DNA of 17,068 bases from Actinomycetes bacterium (GTDB taxonomy: Bacteria > Actinomycetota > Coriobacteriia > Anaerosomatales > JAJZPX01): NCBI GenBank assembly GCA_021811025.1, contig JAJZPX010000008.1:1-17068 (forward strand). Reading direction: 5' to 3'. The notes beneath the pieces are model-generated. The model did no database searches. It saw only the letters and a list, made by a program, of their open reading frames with translations, and was not told the DNA's origin. Position 1 is the first letter of the stretch; each line of letters begins with the position of its first letter. The translations under genes and the position numbers were made by a program. Of this stretch, positions 1 to 7,797 are shown in pieces.

Positions 1-1796
1 CATCCTGCTGTCACGGCGATGTTCCGAGCGGTGGCGAAGCGGTCCGCGCCGTCGAGCCGCGACACGTCGACGCGGCGCCCGGCCCCGCCCGAGGCCATCG
101 CCGCGGCGGCGGCGCTCACGACGGACGGGCGAAGGCCGCTCACGACGTACAGCCTGGCATGTTCGCTCGCAGGCGCCGACGCGTACAGCCGCCTGAGCTC
201 CGCCGCCACGGAGCCGGCGAGCGTGTCGGGCGGCGTCAGCAGGATGGGGGCGTGCAGCTTGCCCGCGAGCGGCGCCGCGGCGAGCGCGTCGGCGTAGCTC
301 CTCCCGGACGCGAGGATGACCGCGTTCGAGGTCGCGTCGATGCTCGGCCAGCCCGCCTGTGAGATCGCGGCGGACGTCGCGTAGCGGTCGGCCCCCGCCA
401 GCTGCGAGGACCCAGCCGGTGCCGGCAGCGACGAGGCGGGGACCGCAAGCCCGCTCGTCCCGCGCCACGTCATCCCGCTGCCCGTCCCGTCCAGGTAACC
501 GTCGCGCGAGACGACGACCCACCCGCCCCGGAAGAAGTCGTGGTAGCGGTAGCTGGCGCGGACGATCCAGCGGCCGCGCGCCGGAGAAACGCTCGGCTTC
601 GTGCCGGCCACGTCCGAATACTGCTCCAAGGGCCCCAACGGGATCCAGCCGGCGGGATCCTTGACGTAGCAGGACGCGAAGCTCTTCGAGGCCCCCGGAG
701 CGAAGAACTCGACCTTCAGCTGGCCGCGGACCTGGATGTTGCCGTCGTTCCTCACGCCGGCCCTCGCCCAGATCCGGCCACCGGTGTACCACGCGCTGAT
801 GCTGGCGTTCGGCGTCTTGTAGATGGAGCCGTACCAGTCGCGCGTTCCCGCCCACTTGACCGAGTTGACGAGCACCCGGGCCGCGGCACGCTGGCGGAGG
901 AGGTCGTAGAGCTGGAAGCCGTACGACACCATCCTGCCGTAGTAGTAGGGCGCGGCCCAGGCGGCCATGTGGCTCGGCGTGCCGCTCCAGCTGTGGTCCT
1001 CCAGCCCGCCCTTCTCGAAGATCGTCTCGCCGCTGTAGTTGAGCAGCGGCGTCGCGAGCGACTTCGCCGAGGGCGGGAAAACGGTCTCGTTGTACTGCGC
1101 GTTCGGGTCCGTGAACGAGATGGCGTTCGCTCCGAGATCGGCCGCCGTCATCTGGAGTATCGGATGCGACGACCCCGTGCTCACCAGCTGATAGCCGCCT
1201 GAGAAGAGAGGATCGTTGCAGAACTTCATCCCGACGAGCTCCGACAGCTCACCCCACTCGAACGACTGGGAGAGGTAGCTCGACCCGGAGAAGCCCCAGT
1301 AGAAGTTGATGGGCCAGTACGGAGTCCCGTACGACTGGGGGCTCGCGGTGTACGGGCTGCTCGTGCCCGGACGGTAGTCGAAACGGGAAGGGCTGAACAT
1401 CGTTACCAGCCCGCCGCCCTCGGCCACGTACTGGCGCAGGGTGGTGCGCTGGGCTGTGTCGGACGCCGTCATCCGCGGCAGCACGATCGCGTCGAACTGC
1501 CGCAGGCGGGCGATGTCGCGCAGGTCGTCGTCGGACACCTGCTCCGCGCTGATGCCCGGCTCGGCCCTCAGCGCCTCGAGCGTCGAAGCGACGCGTCGCT
1601 GGTAGGTCGAGATGTCGTACGGCCCTCCCCAGTACTGGTGCGAGTTCCAGTACTCGTTCACGGAGATATCCGAGTAGACGACTCCGACCTTGAGCGTGGA
1701 CGTTGCCGCGGCTGCCCTGCGCGCAGGCGGCGGGAAGAGGACGAGCGCGACGGCTGCGAGCAGAACGCACAGCGCCGCGCTCACCGAGCGAGGCAT
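1..1796 (-). CDS. Secreted wall-anchored protein: amidotransferase-like domain plus CWB2 repeats (C-terminus cut by window edge)
   Basis: About 598 codons are visible and the frame is still open at position 1. Residues 1-31 look like a signal peptide: a short hydrophobic core, then an Ala-rich stretch. Residues about 35-318 resemble the class I glutamine amidotransferase/ThuA-like fold, with the segment FDAIVLPR, then YVAEGGGLV and a closing NSVKWAG. The only cysteines I read are C10, C193 and C376, and none sits in a recognisable nucleophile elbow, so a non-enzymatic or carbohydrate-binding role is more likely. Residues about 320-450 are beta-rich, aromatic-rich and unassigned. At about 466 a CWB2 (cell wall binding repeat 2) unit begins with QLAGADRYATSAAIS, and a second starts near 580 with RLDGADRFATARNIA. 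CWB2 domains hold proteins on anionic wall polymers non-covalently, usually as three repeats, so at least one is probably outside the window. The ATG is preceded by GGAAGGTGAG at 1804-1813. The exact function is unknown. Confidence 0.85.
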   Translation of the reverse strand, partial: MPRSVSAALCVLLAAVALVLFPPPARRAAAATSTLKVGVVYSDISVNEYWNSHQYWGGPYDISTYQRRVASTLEALRAEPGISAEQVSDDDLRDIARLRQFDAIVLPRMTASDTAQRTTLRQYVAEGGGLVTMFSPSRFDYRPGTSSPYTASPQSYGTPYWPINFYWGFSGSSYLSQSFEWGELSELVGMKFCNDPLFSGGYQLVSTGSSHPILQMTAADLGANAISFTDPNAQYNETVFPPSAKSLATPLLNYSGETIFEKGGLEDHSWSGTPSHMAAWAAPYYYGRMVSYGFQLYDLLRQRAAARVLVNSVKWAGTRDWYGSIYKTPNASISAWYTGGRIWARAGVRNDGNIQVRGQLKVEFFAPGASKSFASCYVKDPAGWIPLGPLEQYSDVAGTKPSVSPARGRWIVRASYRYHDFFRGGWVVVSRDGYLDGTGSGMTWRGTSGLAVPASSLPAPAGSSQLAGADRYATSAAISQAGWPSIDATSNAVILASGRSYADALAAAPLAGKLHAPILLTPPDTLAGSVAAELRRLYASAPASEHARLYVVSGLRPSVVSAAAAAMASGGAGRRVDVSRLDGADRFATARNIAVTAG

Positions 1797-1890
1797 GAAC
1801 GAACTCACCTTCCGGTTGCCGGTGGTACCTCTGCAGCGTACAGGAAGGTGCCGTCCGACACCCGCACGAACCGATGAACGAGCATCGCCG

Positions 1891-1914
1891 CGCTCTCAGC
1901 CTCGGACGAGAGCG
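1891..1914 (-). terminator. Possible hairpin between the LCP gene and the wall-binding gene
   Basis: A 7-bp perfect stem (1891-1897 pairing with 1908-1914) with a 10-nt loop lies just after the LCP stop codon. No T-run follows it on the minus strand, so it may be a weak terminator, an RNA-stability element or chance. I see nothing else convincing in the 126-bp gap 1797-1922. Confidence 0.25.
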
Positions 1915-1922
1915 AGCCCGCG

Positions 1923-3341
1923 TCAAGTCCTCGCCTTCGGGAACTGCTTGCGCCAGTCCTTGCCCACAATGACGAGGATGTCGGTGTCGAATTGATAGAG
2001 GCTCGAGCTCTTGACCACCGTCCCGATCCCCAGCGTCTCGAACACTAGCCGCGCCTTCGCGTCGTTCGTCTTGAACACGACGAGGGTGTGGTCGTAGACG
2101 GGTCGGGCCGTGTCGCCCACCTCGGCGATCTTGAACCTGTCCTTCTCGAGGAGCGAGGCGACCTCCTTCGCCAGCCCCGCCTGGCCGGCGCCGTTCCTCA
2201 CGCTCACGCTCACCGAGCTCGCCGAGACGGTGGGCGCCGTACCGGCGCTCGCGGTCGCCTCCAGCGACTCGCCGCTCTCCATCCTGCCCACGAGCTCGGC
2301 GAGCCCGGCCTCGTCGGGGATCACGTAGCTGATGCCGCCGATGTACTTCGCCTCACCGGGCGCCATCGCCGTCGAGACGTTGCCGTCGGGCATCCCCTTG
2401 AAGTCCCCCGCGAGGTTGAGCAGCTGCGGCACCGACAGGTCCGTCGTCACGTTGTTGACGATCGCGTCAACGATCTTCGGCGCGTTCACGATGTTCCCGG
2501 CCGTGAAGGTCTGCTTCGCCAGGGCCTTCAGGAAGATCTGCTGGTCCTTGATCCGCGTGAAGTCCCCGTCCGCGAACTGACGGGAGCGCACGAACGTCAG
2601 CGCGTGCGCGCCGTCCAGCTTCTGCACGCCCTTGTTGACCACGCGCGCGCGCCAGTCGTGGTCCGCCGCCTTGCTGTCCGTGATCTTCTCCGGCACGTCC
2701 ACCGTGACGCCGCCGATCGCGTTGACGAGATCCTTGAACCCCTTGAAGTCGACCTCCATGTAATGGCTGATGGGCAGCCCCGTGAACTCCCTCACGGTTT
2801 GGGTCACCAGGCTGGCGCCTCCGAGCTGCATCGCCGAGTTGATCTTCTCCTTGCCGTGCCCGGAGATGTCGACGCGAGTGTCCCGGGGTATCGACAGGAC
2901 GCTGACCCGCTTGCGCGGCGGATCCACGTAGGCCACCATGAGCGTGTCCGACCTCGCGCGCAGCTCCTCGGGGCGCTTGTCCTCGCCGATTATCACCATG
3001 TAGAAGGGATCGCCGGGGGGACGCGGAGCCTCCTTCTTCAGCATCTCGGCGAGCCCCGGGTTCTTCTTCTCGCCCTCGTTGTGCATGCGGTCCTTGACGC
3101 TCTGATACCACGCGAACGCGACGAGGGCCGCGATCAGGACGAGCAGACCGAAGACGATGAGGCAGCCCGACATGACGCGCTTCGTGCGCTGCCGCCGTCG
3201 CGCCATCTCCGCCGGGCTGCGCCGCACCTCGCGCTGCCGCCGCGCGGCCTCGCGAACGGTCTCGCGCGACGTGGTCGCAGGCTCGAGCCTGTCTATCTCG
3301 CGCGGACCCTTCGCCCATCGCGCCGATGAGTGCTTCCCCAT
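1923..3341 (-). CDS. LCP (LytR-CpsA-Psr) family cell-wall glycopolymer transferase with LytR_C domain
   Basis: This 472-residue protein has a cytoplasmic, charge-rich N-terminus (1-58), one membrane helix (about 59-78) and an extracellular LCP domain (about 113-275). LCP signature residues are visible: RSDT at 130-133, SIPRDTRV at 150-157, the HYMEVDFKGF segment near 193-202, and a VRSR...DFTRIKDQQ region at 251-268. A LytR_C domain follows at about 377-461. LCP enzymes move undecaprenyl-linked glycopolymers (teichoic acid, capsule, arabinogalactan) onto peptidoglycan, with conserved Arg/Asp residues holding the pyrophosphate. I chose the ATG at 3341 because AGGAGAGG lies directly upstream (3345-3352). 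The frame stays open to 3590, but that extension is a low-complexity Arg/Ser tract running into the preceding gene. The preceding genes make a polysaccharide precursor, which fits an attachment role. The polymer it transfers cannot be read from the sequence. Confidence 0.93.
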   Translation of the reverse strand: MGKHSSARWAKGPREIDRLEPATTSRETVREAARRQREVRRSPAEMARRRQRTKRVMSGCLIVFGLLVLIAALVAFAWYQSVKDRMHNEGEKKNPGLAEMLKKEAPRPPGDPFYMVIIGEDKRPEELRARSDTLMVAYVDPPRKRVSVLSIPRDTRVDISGHGKEKINSAMQLGGASLVTQTVREFTGLPISHYMEVDFKGFKDLVNAIGGVTVDVPEKITDSKAADHDWRARVVNKGVQKLDGAHALTFVRSRQFADGDFTRIKDQQIFLKALAKQTFTAGNIVNAPKIVDAIVNNVTTDLSVPQLLNLAGDFKGMPDGNVSTAMAPGEAKYIGGISYVIPDEAGLAELVGRMESGESLEATASAGTAPTVSASSVSVSVRNGAGQAGLAKEVASLLEKDRFKIAEVGDTARPVYDHTLVVFKTNDAKARLVFETLGIGTVVKSSSLYQFDTDILVIVGKDWRKQFPKART

Positions 3342-3370
3342 GAACCTCTCCTGCTCGAGGCCCTGAAACG

Positions 3371-3393
3371 CGTGACACGCGATGCGCGTCACG
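3371..3393. repeat. 23-bp imperfect inverted repeat in the LCP leader (possible operator)
   Basis: The arms CGTGAC (3371-3376) and GTCACG (3388-3393) match perfectly. Pairing continues inward after one A/C mismatch, around a centre at 3382. The repeat lies between the predicted promoter and the ribosome binding site of the LCP gene, at about +12 to +34 of the inferred transcript. It could be an operator or a leader hairpin. Confidence 0.4.
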
Positions 3394-3411
3394 GTCGAAG
3401 GTACCCGCGTA

Positions 3412-3439
3412 ATCATACCAATGCGACCTAGGCGGTCAC
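3412..3439 (-). promoter_or_regulatory. Probable sigma-70-type promoter for the LCP gene
   Basis: On the minus strand a TATGAT -10 box (3412-3417, one mismatch to consensus) is preceded after 16 bp by GTGACC (3434-3439, four matches to TTGACA). Transcription would begin near 3405, giving a leader of about 64 nt that contains the inverted repeat at 3371-3393. The -35 element overlaps a GGTCAC half-site. Confidence 0.5.
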
Positions 3440-3473
3440 ACGGGCCCCGAAGTCGTTTGCCGAACCGTGACCC

Positions 3474-3489
3474 CCGGCGGGCTCGCCGG
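3474..3489 (-). terminator. Possible GC hairpin terminator after the aminotransferase gene
   Basis: A 6-bp all-GC stem (3474-3479 with 3484-3489) and a 4-nt loop lie 6 nt beyond the stop codon of the sugar aminotransferase. There is no T-tract. Its position just upstream of a new promoter suggests the end of the nucleotide-sugar transcription unit. Confidence 0.35.
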
Positions 3490-3495
3490 CACGCA

Positions 3496-4608
3496 TCAGG
3501 CGAGGGACTCGCTGACGACGCGCGCGACCTCTCGCTGCTGCTCGGAGGTGATGCCGGGGAACGCCGGGAGCGCGAACGTCCGCCCGTCACAGCTCTCGGC
3601 GACGGGCAGCGAGGGGGCCGAGAAGTCCTCTCTCGTGCGGAAGGCCTCCTGCTCGTGCAGCGCCAGCGGGTAGTAGAGCGCCGTGCCTATCCCCGCGTCC
3701 GTCAGCGCCCCCATCACCCGAGCTGCGACGTCGGCCGAAGGGGACTTCACGACGTAGAGGTGGTAGACGGGCACGCCGTGCGCCGCCACGACGGGCAGTT
3801 CGAGCCCGGTGTCCTGCAGCAACCCGTCGTAGACGGCGGCCGCGGCCCTGCGCTGCTCGTTCCACTCCTCGAGATGCGGAAGCTTCGCCATCAGGATGCC
3901 GGCCTGCAGCGCGTCGAGGCGGGAGTTCACCCCGAGCGCGTCGTGGAAGTACTTCCGGGAAGTGCCGTGGTTCGCCAGCTTCCGGCAACGCGCGGCGAGA
4001 TCGCCGTCGTCGGTGGTGATGATCCCGCCGTCTCCGGCCGCGCCGAGGTTCTTGCTCGGGAAGAAGCTGAACGCCGCGGCGTCGCCCATCGAGCCGGCCT
4101 TCCTGCCCCCGTACGTCGCACCGATCGCCTGGCAGGCGTCCTCGATCACTCGAAGGCCGTGCCTCGCGGCGATGACGCTCACCGCGTCCATGTCGACGCA
4201 CTGCCCGAAGATGTGCACGGGCATTATCGCCTTCGTGCGCTCGGTCACGGCGGCCTCGATCTTCGTGACGTCGATGTTGTAGGTGCCGGGCTCGATGTCG
4301 ACGAAGACGGGCGTCGCGCCGACGTGGCAGATCGCCTCGGCGGTGGCGAAGAAGGTGAACGGCGTCGTGATGACCTCGTCGCCCTTGCCGATCCCCATCG
4401 CGGCCAGGATGAGGAACAGCCCGTCCGTCCCGTTGGCGCAGGCAACCGCGTGCTCGGTCCCGCAATAGCCGGCGACGGCCCTCTCGAGCTCCGCGACCCT
4501 CGGCCCGGCGATGAAGGCGGCGTTCGTCATCACGTCGGCCCACACCGCGTCGAGCTCGTCCTTCAGCGAGAGGTATTGGGCCTTCAGATCGAGCAGAGGG
4601 ATCGGCAC
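3496..4608 (-). CDS. wbpE: UDP-2-acetamido-2-deoxy-3-oxo-glucuronate aminotransferase (DegT/DnrJ/EryC1 family, WbpE-like)
   Basis: This 370-residue PLP enzyme has the fold-type I sugar aminotransferase layout. The Schiff-base lysine is K186 in SFFPSKNLGA, and the pyridine-nitrogen-binding aspartate is D157 in IEDACQAIGA. The N-terminus (IPLLDLKAQYLSLKDEL) and the GTDGL segment near 60 are typical of the WbpE/PglE/DegT group. The likely reaction is transamination of the 3-oxo sugar made by the neighbouring dehydrogenase, with glutamate as donor, giving a 3-amino-uronic acid. The start is GTG with a strong AAGGAGGAG at 4612-4620; the gap to the acetyltransferase upstream is 30 nt. Close family members act on other keto-sugars, so the exact substrate is inferred from the complete neighbouring pathway. 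Confidence 0.9.
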   Translation of the reverse strand: MPIPLLDLKAQYLSLKDELDAVWADVMTNAAFIAGPRVAELERAVAGYCGTEHAVACANGTDGLFLILAAMGIGKGDEVITTPFTFFATAEAICHVGATPVFVDIEPGTYNIDVTKIEAAVTERTKAIMPVHIFGQCVDMDAVSVIAARHGLRVIEDACQAIGATYGGRKAGSMGDAAAFSFFPSKNLGAAGDGGIITTDDGDLAARCRKLANHGTSRKYFHDALGVNSRLDALQAGILMAKLPHLEEWNEQRRAAAAVYDGLLQDTGLELPVVAAHGVPVYHLYVVKSPSADVAARVMGALTDAGIGTALYYPLALHEQEAFRTREDFSAPSLPVAESCDGRTFALPAFPGITSEQQREVARVVSESLA

Positions 4609-4638
4609 GGACTCCTCCTTCTAGTCGTTGCGGGAGGC

Positions 4639-5382
4639 CTACTGGTTCTCGAGCAGTTCCTCGGCCGGAACCTCGCGGACGGGCCTCGCGGGCACGCCCA
4701 TGACGAGGGTGCGCGCGGGAACGTCCCGGGTGACGACCGCCCCCGTCGCGACGAAGGCTTCCTCGCCTATCTCGATGCCCGGCAGGACGTGCACGCCGCC
4801 ACCCACGCGAGCGCCCCTGCGGATCGTCGCCCCACGCAGGTGCTTGAAGCGCTCCTGCGTGCGGCCCATGAAGTTGTCGTTGGTCGTGACGACCATCGGC
4901 GCGATGAAGACGTCGTCCTCGATGACTACGTAGGCGGTTACGTACGCCCCGGACTGGATCTTCACCCGGTCCCCAACGACCGTGTCGTTCTCGACGGTCA
5001 CCGAGCGCCCCACGACGACGTCCTCGCCGATCCGGCAGCGCTCGCGAACGCCCGCGTTGTCGCCCACGATCGTGCGCGCCCCGAGGATCGTCCCGCTCAT
5101 CAGCACCGTGTGGCTTCCGATCGCGCACTCGTCGCCGACCACGAGGCCCGGCATGTCGACGGTCGCGGCGGCGGTCGAGCTCTTCGCGAGCCTCGGCTTG
5201 CGGCCGAGGACGGCGAAGTCGGCCACCGTCACGCCGTCGCCCAGCCGCGTGCCGCAGCATATGGTGACGTGATTGCCGAGAGTGACGTTCGCCCCGATCC
5301 GCACGTCGTCCTCGACGACGATGCCGAGCCCGTGGCTGAAGCCCTCGCCTATCTCGACCCCGGGAGCGATGGAGTCACACAT
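4639..5382 (-). CDS. wbpD: Left-handed beta-helix sugar N-acetyltransferase (WbpD-like)
   Basis: Hexapeptide repeats of the [LIV]-G-x-x-[VATC]-x type run through most of the 247 residues, which is diagnostic of trimeric left-handed beta-helix acyltransferases. The C-terminal part (about 85-235) resembles WbpD: a TTNDN segment at 167-171, then an IRRGARVGGG coil and a closing VVTRDVPARTLVMGVPARPVR. The expected reaction is acetyl-CoA-dependent acetylation of the 3-amino group of UDP-GlcNAc(3N)A, giving UDP-2,3-diacetamido-glucuronate. As I recall, classical WbpD proteins are about 190 residues. This one carries about 60 extra N-terminal residues of hexapeptide coils, joined by a loop near 61-79. 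The ATG lies 3 nt after the oxidoreductase stop, with GGAGG at 5391-5395 inside the upstream gene, so translation is probably coupled. Confidence 0.87.
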   Translation of the reverse strand: MCDSIAPGVEIGEGFSHGLGIVVEDDVRIGANVTLGNHVTICCGTRLGDGVTVADFAVLGRKPRLAKSSTAAATVDMPGLVVGDECAIGSHTVLMSGTILGARTIVGDNAGVRERCRIGEDVVVGRSVTVENDTVVGDRVKIQSGAYVTAYVVIEDDVFIAPMVVTTNDNFMGRTQERFKHLRGATIRRGARVGGGVHVLPGIEIGEEAFVATGAVVTRDVPARTLVMGVPARPVREVPAEELLENQ

Positions 5383-5385
5383 CCG

Positions 5386-6408
5386 TCACACCTCCAGGTT
5401 CGTCCGCACCGGGGCGCCGCCCGCGGCCATCGACTCGTCGACGGCCTCGAGCACGCGCACGACGCGCAGCCCGTCGCGGCCGTCGCTGCGAGGGGCCGTC
5501 CCCGCTCGGCACGACTCGACGAAGTGCCCGACCTCGAGCGCGAGCGGCTCGGACAGCGCCACGTACGGCACCGTGATCGGCCCGAAGCGCAGCGTGAGGT
5601 CCTCGCCGTACGCCATCGCCTCGGCCGGCTCGACGCCCTTGTCGTAGATCCATATCTTCTCGGTGGCCTGCATGTCGTCGAAGACGAGCATCTTGCGCGT
5701 CCCGACGATCGTGAACTTGCGGACCTTGTGGGGATCGAGCCAGCTCACGTGGATGTTCGCCATGCGGCCCGACGGGAAGTGCAGGTTCGCGAAGACCGTG
5801 TCGTGCACGCCGCCGCGCAGGTACGCCGCACCAGTCGCGGAGACGTAGTCCGGCGTCTCGCCGAGCAGGTACAGCACTACCGACACATCGTGTGGCGCGA
5901 GCGACCAGAAGGCGTTCTCCTCGACACGCACCTTGCCGAGGTTGAGGCGTTGCGCGTACAGATAGAGCACGTCGCCGAGCTCTCCCGAGGCGATGTAGTC
6001 GCGGACCCAGTTGACGGCGGTGTGATACTCCATCAGGTGTCCGACCATCAGCACGCGTCCCCGCTCGTCCGCGAGCCGGACGAGGTCCTCGGCGTCGGCC
6101 GAGGTGAGCGCGAGCGGCTTCTCCACGAACGTGTGCTTACCCGCCTCGATCGCCGCTCGGGCGAGCGCGTGATGCGTCGGAGCGGACGTGGCGATGACCA
6201 CGGCGTCGAGATCGTACGCGGCCAGCAGCTCGGCGAAGTCGCGGGTCGACGGGATGGAGGGGAACGCCGACGCCAGGCGGCTCGAGTTCGCCTCACCGAT
6301 CTCGCACACCGCCGCGAGATCCACGCCTTTCGCACGGGCGAGGTTACGCACGAGGTTGGGACCCCAGTAGCCGTAGCCCGCGACTCCCACGCGAAGGGCC
6401 CCGTCCAT
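5386..6408 (-). CDS. wbpB: Gfo/Idh/MocA-family UDP-N-acetylglucosaminuronate 3-dehydrogenase (WbpB-like)
   Basis: The 340-residue protein opens with an NAD-binding Rossmann motif (VGVAGYGYWGPN, residues 7-18). It has the family EKPLA motif at 96-100 and an APHDVS segment with H173, the usual Gfo/Idh active-site region. WbpB oxidises C3 of UDP-GlcNAcA to the 3-oxo sugar that WbpE then aminates. In studied systems it recycles NADH through 2-oxoglutarate or works coupled to WbpE. A GTG at 6414 could also start it, but the ATG at 6408 has an AGGGCGGTG-like binding site at usable spacing, while the GTG sits directly against it. The gene starts about 10 nt after the upstream dehydrogenase stop. Family assignment is firm; the 3-dehydrogenase role rests on context. 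Confidence 0.88.
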   Translation of the reverse strand: MDGALRVGVAGYGYWGPNLVRNLARAKGVDLAAVCEIGEANSSRLASAFPSIPSTRDFAELLAAYDLDAVVIATSAPTHHALARAAIEAGKHTFVEKPLALTSADAEDLVRLADERGRVLMVGHLMEYHTAVNWVRDYIASGELGDVLYLYAQRLNLGKVRVEENAFWSLAPHDVSVVLYLLGETPDYVSATGAAYLRGGVHDTVFANLHFPSGRMANIHVSWLDPHKVRKFTIVGTRKMLVFDDMQATEKIWIYDKGVEPAEAMAYGEDLTLRFGPITVPYVALSEPLALEVGHFVESCRAGTAPRSDGRDGLRVVRVLEAVDESMAAGGAPVRTNLEV

Positions 6409-6418
6409 CGCCACCGCC

Positions 6419-7717
6419 CTACAGCCGGATCACGTTGGCAGAGGAGCGGAAGTCCTTCATCGCGTTCCGCGTGTCCAGCACGAGCTTCGCGTGCTCCGCG
6501 ACGAAGTCGTAGTCTACCTTCTTGTGGTCGGTGAGTACGACGACCGCGTCGGCCGAGGACAGCAGCTCGGCCGTCAGGGGCTCGCTCGCAAGCTCGGCGT
6601 CACCGACCGCGAACGTCGAGACGTACGGATCGTGGTAGCAGACGTCCGCGGACTTCTCGGCCAGCAGTCGCGTCACCTTGATGGCCGGCGACTCGCGGAT
6701 GTCGTCGATGTCGGCCTTGTACGCCACCCCGAGGACGAGGATCTTGCTGCCGGCGAGCGGCTTCTGCGCGTGGTTGAGCGCCTCCATCAGCCGCTTCACG
6801 ACGTAGTACGGCATGTCCTCGTTCGTCTTCCCGGCGAGCTCGATGAACTCCGTGTGGAAGTCGTACTCGCGAGCCTTCCACGACAGGTAGAACGGGTCGA
6901 TCGGGATGCAGTGCCCGCCGAGACCCGGGCCGGGGTAGAACGGCATGAACCCGAACGGCTTCGTCTTCGCGGCGTCGACGACCTCCCAGATGTCGATGCC
7001 CATGCGCTCGGAGACCTGGAGCAGCTCGTTCATGAGCGCGATGTTCACGCAGCGGAAGATGTTCTCGAGCAGCTTGGTCATCTCGGCCGCCCGAGTGGTG
7101 CTGACCGGGACCACGGTGTCGATGAAACGCGAGTACATTGCTGCGGCGATCTGGGTGCAGCGGTCAGTGACTCCGCCGACGACCTTCGGGGTGTTCTTCG
7201 TCTGGTACCGCGGGTTGCCGGGATCCACGCGCTCGGGGCTGAACGCCAGGTAGATATCGCGCCCGACGACGAGGCCGCCCGACTCGAGGATCGGCTGGAT
7301 GACCTCCTCGGTCGTGCCGGGGTAGGTGGTCGACTCGAGGGTCACCAGCATCCCCGGACGGAGGTGAGGAGCGACCTCCCTCGCGGCGGCCTCCATGTAG
7401 CTGGTGTCCGGCTCCTTCATGCTGTCGAGCGGGGTGGGGACGCAGATCGCGACGGCGTCGGTCCCGCCGGCCTGCGAGAAGTCAGTCGTAGCGAGGATCA
7501 GGCCCTGTTCGACCAGCGGCGCGAGCTCGCTGGTCGGCACGTCGCCGATGTAGCTCTCCCCCGCGTTCACCTTCGCCACCTTGTCCGCCGAGACCTCGAA
7601 CCCGACGACGCGGTGGCCGGCCTTCGCCATCTCGACGGCCAGCGGAAGGCCGACGTATCCGAGGCCCACCACTCCGAAGACGGCTTCGCCGCTTGCAAGA
7701 CGATCTTCGAGACTCAT
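6419..7717 (-). CDS. wbpA: UDP-N-acetyl-D-glucosamine 6-dehydrogenase (WbpA/WecC-type)
   Basis: This 432-residue, NAD-dependent nucleotide-sugar dehydrogenase carries the dinucleotide motif GLGYVG (18-23), ICVPTPLD (91-98), the STTYPGTTEEV segment, SPERVDPGNP (160-169) and the catalytic cysteine C270 in GPGLGGHCIPIDPFYL. SPERVxPG, rather than the SPEFLREG form of UDP-glucose dehydrogenases, marks the N-acetylhexosamine branch. It would oxidise C6 of UDP-GlcNAc (or UDP-ManNAc) to the uronic acid in a four-electron reaction. It is the first enzyme of the four-gene cassette. The ATG at 7717 has only a distant GAAGGGA as binding site. UDP-ManNAc dehydrogenase activity is the main alternative; the WbpB/D/E neighbours favour UDP-GlcNAc. 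Confidence 0.9.
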   Translation of the reverse strand: MSLEDRLASGEAVFGVVGLGYVGLPLAVEMAKAGHRVVGFEVSADKVAKVNAGESYIGDVPTSELAPLVEQGLILATTDFSQAGGTDAVAICVPTPLDSMKEPDTSYMEAAAREVAPHLRPGMLVTLESTTYPGTTEEVIQPILESGGLVVGRDIYLAFSPERVDPGNPRYQTKNTPKVVGGVTDRCTQIAAAMYSRFIDTVVPVSTTRAAEMTKLLENIFRCVNIALMNELLQVSERMGIDIWEVVDAAKTKPFGFMPFYPGPGLGGHCIPIDPFYLSWKAREYDFHTEFIELAGKTNEDMPYYVVKRLMEALNHAQKPLAGSKILVLGVAYKADIDDIRESPAIKVTRLLAEKSADVCYHDPYVSTFAVGDAELASEPLTAELLSSADAVVVLTDHKKVDYDFVAEHAKLVLDTRNAMKDFRSSANVIRL

Positions 7718-7797
7718 GTCGAACGGGTTCCCTTCGTAGCTCGTGATAGCGCTCCGACGGCGCGCCGCAGCGCCTGGGTGTGCTCGGGAAGACCCCG
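7718..7797 (-). other. Short intergenic gap fabZ-wbpA, no clear signal
   Basis: The 80-bp gap has a weak GC hairpin (5-bp GGCGC/GCGCC stem) without a T-tract and a poor -10-like TATCAC. Neither convincingly separates the nucleotide-sugar genes from murA-fabZ, so read-through is possible. Confidence 0.3.

Noticed and set aside
1249..1926. A 225-codon minus-strand frame overlapping the wall-binding protein
   Set aside because: It is Arg-rich frame-shifted sequence of the real gene, which has a signal peptide, a ribosome binding site and CWB2 motifs in another frame.
3342..3590. N-terminal extension of the LCP protein to a start at 3590
   Set aside because: The extension is low-complexity Arg/Ser sequence overlapping the upstream aminotransferase gene, while ATG 3341 has a strong ribosome binding site and begins a typical LCP N-terminus.
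3382..6534. A 1050-codon open frame on the plus strand opposite the sugar cassette
   Set aside because: It mirrors the codon phase of the minus-strand genes, is rich in Arg/His/Asp/Val of antisense type, shows no recognisable domain, and spans several genes with clear motifs. High-GC third positions suppress stops in this frame.
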